Assembly (NCBI GenBank): GCA_947477885.1
Contig: CANJUD010000008.1
Location: 85,165 to 149,164, forward strand
DNA: 64,000 nucleotides
From: Bacteroidota bacterium
GTDB taxonomy: Bacteria; Bacteroidota; Bacteroidia; UKL13-3
Direction: 5' to 3'
Shown: positions 43,225 to 49,915 of the stretch, piece after piece
Numbering within the stretch: the first letter of the stretch is position 1
Layout of the letters: every line of letters starts with the position of its first letter
Notes under the pieces: generated by a model
Told to the model about the DNA's origin: nothing
What the model saw: only the letters and a program-made list of their open reading frames with translations
Database searches by the model: none
Translations under genes and position numbers: made by a program

Positions 43225-45957
43225 ATGAAAAACATTTATTTAATTTTCACATTAGTTCTAACCCTTTTATGCGGTTCACTAAAAGCACAAAACTGCACCG
43301 TCAATGGAGGTATTGATCAATCAAATTGCATCTCAGTTCCAGGTGAATTAAGAGGAAATGCAAGCGGATTATTTAGTAAACCAGCTCACTGGGTTTTGGT
43401 AAGTGGCCCTTCGCTACAAATTAATTTTCCTGACAGTTTAAAAACTACTGTAACAGGATATAAAGGAGGTTCTACTTATACCTTTAAAATAGCGGCCACC
43501 TGCAAAGATGGCAGCGACGTTTCTGACCAGGTGACCATAAAAATAAGTCCCGTGCCGAGCACACCCAATGCTGGACCCGACCAATCGCTATGCTCTATAA
43601 ATGGGTTAGGGGCAAACTTATCAGCTAGTTCTTTAGATTCGAATGAGAAAGGGCAGTGGAAAGTTGTTACAGGTGGCTTAGGCACTTTTTCAAATGACAC
43701 ATTACCCAATTCCAAATTTACACTTTCAGGAAACAATTGCATTGGAGTAATGAATGTGGTATTGAGATGGACGGCAACTAACGGCGATTGCAGCGTATAC
43801 GATGAAGTATTAGTAACCTATACAGGTGGTGCATCAGTGGATGCAGGCCCGCACCAAGCTGTGACCTGTGCTACCAAAGTAAGACTTGCTGGATCATGCC
43901 CCGGCACTGGCAAACAAAGTGGTACTTGGACGCTAATAAGCGGCCCAGGTGGTGGCACATTCGGAAATGCAAATACATATAATACCACACTTGGCGATTT
44001 GCAAATAGGCACCTACTATTTAAAATGGACAGTAAGTGGCCCCTGCGTTTCTAATGATGACACTGTTAGTATTACTATATTATCTTTGGGTATTATTACA
44101 ACTATTTCGACAAGCCCCAATCAAAATTATTGTTTGGGTAGTCTTCCATCTTCTTTTAGTATATCAGGCACCGCTCCCGATTCCTCTTTAACAGGATTAT
44201 GGTCACAAACTACCGGAACAGCTACTAAAATTGCTAATAAAGATTCAGCAAAAACTACAATTACTGGAATTACCTCCGCAGGGTCGTACGCTTATAAATG
44301 GACGCTATCCAGAGGTTTATGTGTTACCAGTGCGATTGTTTCTATATCCGTATTCACTAAACTAACTGCAGATGCAGGGCCAGATATTATTGCAGACTGT
44401 GGAGCAAGCACGGCTGCAATGGTCCCGGTGTCGAAAGGTGGTTCATGGTCATTTGTAAGTGGCCCATGCACGCCTGCTATATCAGGAAATACTATTACAA
44501 AATTATTCAAACCAGGTGTATATAAAATGAAATACTATTGTGCAAATATCTGTGGTCAAGACACCGATTTTGCGACGATAACAGTGTCATCAATACCCAG
44601 TAATGCAAAAGCTGGTACTGATCAAATATTTGCGTGCAATGTAGTTTCTGGAACATTGGCTGCAAATTCTCCCACAAGTGGAACTGGCACATGGACACAA
44701 ACCGGTGGACCCAATACTGCTAAATTTTCTGATATCCATAACGCCTCAAGCAGTGTTACAGGATTAATTGGCGGCAGATATTATATGAAATGGGAAATTA
44801 GTGGAGGTGCAGGTTGCCCAACCAATACAGATGATGTTATTATATATGTATCAACCGAGCGTCCTACAAAAGCAAATGCAGGTCCCGACCAAACAATCAC
44901 GGCAAGTAGTTCTTTATATTTACAGGGGAACGCTCCTTCGGGTCAAGAAATTGGAGCATGGAGTGAGGTTGCTGCTAGCAGAAGTTTAATAGGTATTGAT
45001 AGCCCTAATGCTGAAGTTACACATATTACAGGTATCAGCGAAAAAAAGACTTATACATTTGTATGGAATATTAGCAATGCATGCGGCTCAACTTTCGACA
45101 CCATGATTGTAACTGTAATACCAGACTCAAAAGTAGGTTCTGATTCTAGTTTTTGCAATGTGTCATCAATTACTATATTTGGAAATGATCCTGGAGCAGG
45201 TAAAGGGCTGTGGAGCCAAGCATCTGGACCTTCGTGCACTATTGTTGATGCGAACAGTCAAACTACCAAGGTAAAAAACATGGTCCCTGGCATATATCAA
45301 TTCAAATGGACAATTACCAGTGGAGCTAGTTCAAGCAGCAGCATAATAACTATTACAAATTATGCTCCACCTGCTATAGCAAATGCAGGAGCACATCAAT
45401 ATTTAAAAACTAATACTACTATAACGACTGCTTTAAATGCAAACAACCCTGGTCAAGGAACGGGGATATGGACTGTGATTAATGGCAATAATGCTAAGAT
45501 AGAATCTCCTACATCTCCCAATTCAATGTTAACAGGATTAACAAAAGGCGAATATACATTTAGGTGGACTATTACAAATGGCTTGTGCTACACCACCGAT
45601 GATGTGATTGTAACCGTGACTGACGAGAAAAAGATTCCTGTTGACAGTCACCCAATAACACATACCAACGAACTTAAAGTATATGTTCCCAATGCCTTCA
45701 CACCCAATTCTGACGGACTGAACGAGTTCTTTAAACCCTCAACTTTAGGTGTAGATAAATACACGATGGTATTATATAATAGATGGGGACAACAAATATA
45801 TGTTGGCAACGAAAATGATAATGGATGGGATGGAAATATGAAAGAAAAAGAATGCCCACAAGATGTATATCTTTTCGAAATAGTATACGAAACTAAAACT
45901 ACAAACAATTTTATAGCTAGCGAAACACTAAGAGGAACTTTTACCCTACTCCGGTAA
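43225..45957 (+). CDS. T9SS type B (gliding-motility C-terminal domain) repeat protein
   Basis: A 910-aa surface protein. A signal peptide ends near LKAQN. About eight Ig-like/PKD-like modules of some 90 residues follow, most opening with an A-G-(P/T)-D/H-Q word: NAGPDQSLC, DAGPHQAVTC, KAGTDQIFAC, NAGPDQTITA, NAGAHQYLKT, each with a G-x-W-x-x-x-x-G-P and a Y-x-F/M-K/R-W-x-I/V-S/T strand. The end is a CHU_C type B sorting domain: VPNAFTPNSDGLNEFFKP, then LYNRWGQQIYVG and NDNGWDGN. Adhesin or cell-surface filament component is likely. Confidence 0.9.
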   Translation: MKNIYLIFTLVLTLLCGSLKAQNCTVNGGIDQSNCISVPGELRGNASGLFSKPAHWVLVSGPSLQINFPDSLKTTVTGYKGGSTYTFKIAATCKDGSDVSDQVTIKISPVPSTPNAGPDQSLCSINGLGANLSASSLDSNEKGQWKVVTGGLGTFSNDTLPNSKFTLSGNNCIGVMNVVLRWTATNGDCSVYDEVLVTYTGGASVDAGPHQAVTCATKVRLAGSCPGTGKQSGTWTLISGPGGGTFGNANTYNTTLGDLQIGTYYLKWTVSGPCVSNDDTVSITILSLGIITTISTSPNQNYCLGSLPSSFSISGTAPDSSLTGLWSQTTGTATKIANKDSAKTTITGITSAGSYAYKWTLSRGLCVTSAIVSISVFTKLTADAGPDIIADCGASTAAMVPVSKGGSWSFVSGPCTPAISGNTITKLFKPGVYKMKYYCANICGQDTDFATITVSSIPSNAKAGTDQIFACNVVSGTLAANSPTSGTGTWTQTGGPNTAKFSDIHNASSSVTGLIGGRYYMKWEISGGAGCPTNTDDVIIYVSTERPTKANAGPDQTITASSSLYLQGNAPSGQEIGAWSEVAASRSLIGIDSPNAEVTHITGISEKKTYTFVWNISNACGSTFDTMIVTVIPDSKVGSDSSFCNVSSITIFGNDPGAGKGLWSQASGPSCTIVDANSQTTKVKNMVPGIYQFKWTITSGASSSSSIITITNYAPPAIANAGAHQYLKTNTTITTALNANNPGQGTGIWTVINGNNAKIESPTSPNSMLTGLTKGEYTFRWTITNGLCYTTDDVIVTVTDEKKIPVDSHPITHTNELKVYVPNAFTPNSDGLNEFFKPSTLGVDKYTMVLYNRWGQQIYVGNENDNGWDGNMKEKECPQDVYLFEIVYETKTTNNFIASETLRGTFTLLR

Positions 45958-45960
45958 ATG

Positions 45961-46247
45961 GGAATCGGGATTCAGCGTTCAGGAATCGGAGGCCATTCGG
46001 CTGATAGCAATACAGTTACAATATCAATAAATATATAATAACTGGCATCAGTAACCCCGCATACGGAATCCTAAATCATGCCCCCAACAAAAAATTTGGT
46101 TTGATTTTTTTGATATCTAAAAGTCCTCGCTGCTAGCGGGGATTTTTTTTGTCAATGAGTACTTGGGCCATTCGCCAGAAACGACAGCCCCCTTACTCCT
46201 TACACCTAATAGAACAGCAACCCTGAATCCTGAATCCCGCCCCCCGA
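45961..46247. repeat. Inverted pair of the AATCCTGAATCCCG word
   Basis: GGGAATCGGGATTCAGCGTT with CAGGAATCGG (45960-45989) faces CCCTGAATCCTGAATCCCG (46222-46240), so the two could pair across the convergent gap. A further copy, AATCCTGAATCCCGACCCC, is at 46920-46938 next to engB. Nothing coding is seen in the gap. Confidence 0.65.
46124..46150 (+). terminator. Intrinsic terminator after the T9SS type B gene
   Basis: TCCTCGC (46124-46130), loop TGCTA, GCGGGGA (46136-46142) with two G-T pairs, then eight T. Confidence 0.75.
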
Positions 46248-46718
46248 TTACTGCAAAGAAGCTAAACAAGCTTTTATCGCATCAAAATTTGGCAAATCGC
46301 CCGCCGAGGGAAGAACTTCGGCATATTGTATAATACCATTTTTATCAACCACAAATGATGCACGTTTTGAAACGCCATTCATATCATTATAAAATGTTTC
46401 GTACAAACAATCGTAAGCAGCAGAGGCCGTTTTGTTGAAATCGCTCAATAAAGTAAAGTTAAGATTTTGTTCTGCTTTAAATTTCCCTAAACTAAAGAGT
46501 GAGTCTACCGAGATACCAACTACATCAGTACCTATGTTCTGATAATTGCTAATATCATCTCGGATGCTGCAAAGCTCTGTGATACAAACACCGGTAAAAG
46601 CTAGTGGGAAAAATAAAATAACCAAGTTCTTACCTTGGAATGTCTCAAGCGATACTTCATTTTTTTCAGTGTCGCGAAGTTTGAATTGGGGAGCCGATTG
46701 GCCGATTGTAATACTCAT
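46248..46718 (-). CDS. Peroxiredoxin (AhpC/TSA family)
   Basis: Thiol peroxidase of 156 aa. The peroxidatic cysteine lies in FFPLAFTGVCITELCSIRDD near residue 46-50, with the preceding P-x-x-x-T/S-x-x-C pattern and a second cysteine four residues on. KRASFVVDKNGIIQYAEVLP is the conserved later strand. Length and a lack of a distant C-terminal cysteine partner other than C150 suggest the AhpE or 1-Cys/atypical group, but the exact class is uncertain. The TTT TAT-rich leader shows no clean promoter. A dispersed-word repeat abuts its stop. Confidence 0.9.
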   Translation of the reverse strand: MSITIGQSAPQFKLRDTEKNEVSLETFQGKNLVILFFPLAFTGVCITELCSIRDDISNYQNIGTDVVGISVDSLFSLGKFKAEQNLNFTLLSDFNKTASAAYDCLYETFYNDMNGVSKRASFVVDKNGIIQYAEVLPSAGDLPNFDAIKACLASLQ

Positions 46719-46938
46719 TTTTATTTTTTATTTATTGTTTTTTATTTTATTACAGAAAAAACTATAACAAGATTTTAATCCGTTTTGTTTTTTGCAAATG
46801 CAGGGCTATAAGGACAGAGGGGATTATTACTTGGGTAGCGTCGGCAAAACCTACGCGATAACTTCCAACTTCCGGCTTCGGTCTACTTCGGTGAGCAACC
46901 GCATTCGGCGCTGCGAATCGAATCCTGAATCCCGACCC

Positions 46939-47529
46939 CTACTTCAAAAAACTATCTAAATAACCCAGCACTTCATCTCTTCCATCTTTTTCTACAGCAC
47001 TGGTAATAAACAAGGGTGGAAGTTCTTCCCAAGTTTCAAGAAGTTTGTTCTTGTAATTTTCTACATTCAGTTTTAGTTCGGCGGGTTTTAGTTTGTCTGT
47101 TTTGGTGAGCACTAAAAAAAATGGGACTTTGTTTTCTCCCAAAAATTCTATAAAATCTAAATCTATTTGTTGGGGTGCCAAGCGGCTATCAATCAAGACT
47201 CCTAAACTATATATTGTTTCACGTTTGGTGATATACTCAGTAATAAATCCATGAAACCTTGAACGCTCCGACTTAGATACACGTGCATATCCATAGCCCG
47301 GCAAATCGACCAAATACCACTTACCGTCAATATCAAAATGATTGATGGTTTGTGTTTTGCCAGGTGTTGAGGAAGTTTTCGCCAATCCCTTTTTGCACGT
47401 AAGCATATTAATCAACGACGATTTACCTACATTACTCCTACCTATAAAAGCTACCTCGGGCCGGTCATCAATGGGGCATTGCGATATATGTGAACTACTT
47501 TTAACGAACTCAGCTTTTACAATTTGCAT
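46939..47529 (-). CDS. engB: Ribosome biogenesis GTPase EngB/YsxC
   Basis: Essential GTPase for 50S subunit assembly. The 196-aa protein has G1 AFIGRSNVGKSSLINM, G2 region SSTPGKTQTINHF, G3 LVDLPGYGYA, G4 LTKTDKLKP and G5 FITSAVEKDG, all as in the family. The start ATG 47529 lies four bases after TAATTTTG (minus strand, 47541-47534), a possible -7 box, which would make the transcript almost leaderless. Confidence 0.95.
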   Translation of the reverse strand: MQIVKAEFVKSSSHISQCPIDDRPEVAFIGRSNVGKSSLINMLTCKKGLAKTSSTPGKTQTINHFDIDGKWYLVDLPGYGYARVSKSERSRFHGFITEYITKRETIYSLGVLIDSRLAPQQIDLDFIEFLGENKVPFFLVLTKTDKLKPAELKLNVENYKNKLLETWEELPPLFITSAVEKDGRDEVLGYLDSFLK

Positions 47530-47556
47530 GGGACAAAATTAGAGTTTGTAAAGCAT

Positions 47557-48155
47557 CTAATAAAAAAAATAATCATATAAACCAGACCCCAGCACCGTCC
47601 TCAATTTTTGATACCCGCTCCTACTAATCGGAATTTTGGCCCGATTATTCAACAATGCAACATGCTGGTCTTTATCTATGGGTTCTATTCGCGTAATTTG
47701 TTTTATATGTATACTACAAGAACGATACACATGCACAAATGTTTGTGGATCAAATGTGTTATCATAATATCCCATCATTTTCTTTTTAATAAAATAACCC
47801 TCTACAGTATATATTTTCACATAATCATCTTCAGCTTCCCTATATATAATATAATCCACCGGAATGATTTTAATATTTGCTCCCGATTTCACTACAACTC
47901 TATAGCTGTCCTCGGGCTGTATGCTTTTATTTTCTAGTAGATTTTAAATATTGTCGGCATTGGTATTTTCTGTCGAACAATTTGTATATTTTTCGCTATC
48001 TCAAATCTTTCTCTTCTGAAAGTCTTTAACAAATAGTCTATCGCATGGGTTTCTATAGCTTTAAGAGCATACTCATCGAAGGCAGTAGAGAATATAACTG
48101 TAGGTGGATTCTCGATTAATTTCAACATTTCAAATCCGTTAATTTGGGGTGTATT
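47557..48155 (-). pseudogene. Broken LytTR-family response regulator
   Basis: Two frames of one gene. The upstream frame (48155 to 47934) gives PQINGFEMLKLIENPPTVIF, AFDEYALKAIETHAIDYLLK, the second half of a receiver. It ends at a TAG at 47934. The other frame resumes with LLENKSIQPEDSYRVVVKSG and runs through a full LytTR DNA-binding domain (IIPVDYIIYREAEDDYVKIY, FVHVYRSCSIHIKQITRIEP, IPISRSGYQKLR) to 47557. A frameshift thus lies in the linker near 47934-47946, and the receiver's first half with its acceptor site is missing beyond about 48155. Confidence 0.85.
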
Positions 48156-48634
48156 TCAGGCCGTTTTAAAACCCTAAGCAAGTCCAAACCAAACGTAAAC
48201 TCTGTGTTCGAGGTGGAAGGTGGAGTTGGCCAAAGTAAAGCAGATGTATATGCAGACCGCTTTTTAACTTGCGACGATGAAAAAGAAAATTTTTACAAAA
48301 TATATGAAAAACTAGCTACCATCAGTGTAGGCGACTACCACAAAGTATCTGTGCAATCTTATTTTTCATATGTTAATCCCTATAACCTAACAATAAACAA
48401 TAATAGTATAGTTGTAAAATAGCAATACCTTTTTTTGAACCAAGCATATCAATTGACTTAGGAGTTAAATATGTAAAATTAAATTCAACTTTAGGTATTT
48501 GTTTGCGCATATATTATAACTATTCACAACTAAATAGTAGTTCACAATCAATGTCATTTAATATAATAACTTTTAATATAGGATTGGGTATATTAATACC
48601 GTCAATAAAGCAACCTCACTATAATATATTATAA
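48156..48634 (+). pseudogene. 5'-truncated, frameshifted outer-membrane protein gene
   Basis: The plus frame from about 48150 reads SVFEVEGGVGQSKADVYADR, then HKVSVQSYFSYVNPYNLTIN, and stops at 48422. Shifted by one frame the sequence continues as CKIAIPFFEPSISIDLGVKY, LGICLRIYYNYSQLN, FNIGLGILIPSI and stops at 48634. The GG-x-G-x-x-x and SIDLGVKY strands are those of a beta-barrel protein's C-terminal part. No signal peptide or N-terminus is present: the frame begins exactly where the broken LytTR gene, running the other way, ends. Confidence 0.65.
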
Positions 48635-48677
48635 TGAAAATGGAACTATATTATGCTAAAAAAACAACCAAATAACC

Positions 48678-48911
48678 CTACTGTAACTCAGGATGCTGAG
48701 CTTGTGCTTGTCCCATAATAATGTCGACCGAGGTCTTGGATGGTAATAAATCAGTTGTATCTAACTGTTTTAATGCCAAGCACATTTTCTGGTACTGTAA
48801 CTGTAGTTCGGGGTTTTGCTTTAGCTGCATCTCAAACAGGGTCTTTTCCCGTTTGGGCATTTCGTTATAATGGTAACGTAGCAAGTCGTGATGTGTAGAA
48901 TCAAAATTCAT
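48678..48911 (-). CDS. Small partner of the ECF sigma factor (putative anti-sigma-like)
   Basis: A 77-aa soluble protein from ATG 48911 (MNFDSTHHDLLRYHYNEMPK); a frame from 48959 adds 16 residues. The opening, a short helix with D-L-L-R-Y-H-Y-N-E-M-P followed by E-K-x-x-F-E-x-x-L-x-x-N-P-x-L, is the pattern of the N-terminal helix bundle of Bacteroidota anti-sigma factors. It lacks the membrane helix and the zinc-binding His-Cys-Cys motif. Downstream of the sigma gene by about 110 bases. Function inferred from context only. Confidence 0.65.
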   Translation of the reverse strand: MNFDSTHHDLLRYHYNEMPKREKTLFEMQLKQNPELQLQYQKMCLALKQLDTTDLLPSKTSVDIIMGQAQAQHPELQ

Positions 48912-49024
48912 AGGCGTTTTGTATTTATATGAACTATGTAGTTTTATATTTGGTTGCATTTATTTCATATTATTTATTGTAATAGTTTATAAGTGCTTAT
49001 ATCTATAACGTAAAAAAATATTAT

Positions 49025-49606
49025 TTATTGCATATTTATTTTTTGTACGATCATCATCTTCCTCAAATTAGCTAATGCATAATGCATTCTGCCTAGAGCA
49101 GTGCCCAAACTCACATTGGTCATTTCAGAAATTTCTTTGAATGAATATCTGCCGTAATGCTTCAAAATCACTACTTCTTGCTGAAGCTTAGGCAATTTTT
49201 TTATCAAATCGCGAATCATGAATTTGTTTTCATTCTCTATAAATTTTTCCTCGCACGATTTCTCTCTCACATTGATATAATTGAATATATCTTCGCCTTG
49301 GCTATCTACAATAGTAGGCTTTACCTTGGCTTTACGAAGATAATCCAATGCCATATTGCGCGCTATACTATTAGCCCAACTGCCAAACTTTTGATCATGC
49401 TGATAACGGTTATCTCTTAAATGTTGGATTACTTTAATAAAGGTTTCCTGAAAAATTTCTTCAGCGATATAGCGATCGTCCACTATAAAATAAATCACAG
49501 AGAAAACTTTCCGTTTGTAGCGGTTCACAAGTTTTTCGAAGCTGCTGTCGTTGCCAGAGAGATAGCCCAGTATCAACTCGTGGTCGGTTAATTCATGTTT
49601 TTTCAT
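49025..49606 (-). CDS. ECF-family RNA polymerase sigma factor
   Basis: A 193-aa sigma-70 factor of group 4. Region 2 is FEKLVNRYKRKVFSVIYFIV, DDRYIAEEIFQETFIKVIQH and KFGSWANSIARNMALDYLRK. Region 4 is LIKKLPKLQQEVVILKHYGR and YSFKEISEMTNVSLGTALGR, a helix-turn-helix. The linker is short, as in ECF factors. It reads toward a small helical protein that may control it; the target promoters cannot be told from this window. Confidence 0.93.
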   Translation of the reverse strand: MKKHELTDHELILGYLSGNDSSFEKLVNRYKRKVFSVIYFIVDDRYIAEEIFQETFIKVIQHLRDNRYQHDQKFGSWANSIARNMALDYLRKAKVKPTIVDSQGEDIFNYINVREKSCEEKFIENENKFMIRDLIKKLPKLQQEVVILKHYGRYSFKEISEMTNVSLGTALGRMHYALANLRKMMIVQKINMQ

Positions 49607-49915
49607 GGCTCAAAGTGGTTTGTTGGTTAGACAATTAAAATTGGTTAGGTAACTTTGAGTAAAATTGTTCCGATAGGGCTATTTTAATTTATATATTAAT
49701 TAGATTTATTACAATCGTTTGACAAATATTAGAATTTACTTTCAACTTGCCAAGTCATTTTTTTAGATTTGTAAGGAAACATATACTTTTTACAAAAATC
49801 TAACAGGTGTTTACAATTATTATTAAACTTAAAAGTATGGTTTTTAGCATTTTGAACCATATTAGTGAAATGCAAATGGGCTACAACCTTACATATTGGC
49901 AGTTCAGCGGACTTA
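49607..49915. other. Gap between sigma factor and leuS
   Basis: AT-rich, no gene. A small hairpin with arms TATGGTT (49836-49842) and AACCATA (49855-49861) lies about 55 bases beyond the leuS stop on the minus strand and could mark its transcript end. Promoter elements of the sigma gene are presumably at the left side but are not clear. Confidence 0.4.

Noticed and set aside
43225..45957. Tandem DNA repeat or CRISPR-like array in the 910-aa protein gene
   Set aside because: The repetition is at protein level (Ig/PKD-like modules with AGPDQ words); the DNA units are too diverged and too long for an array.
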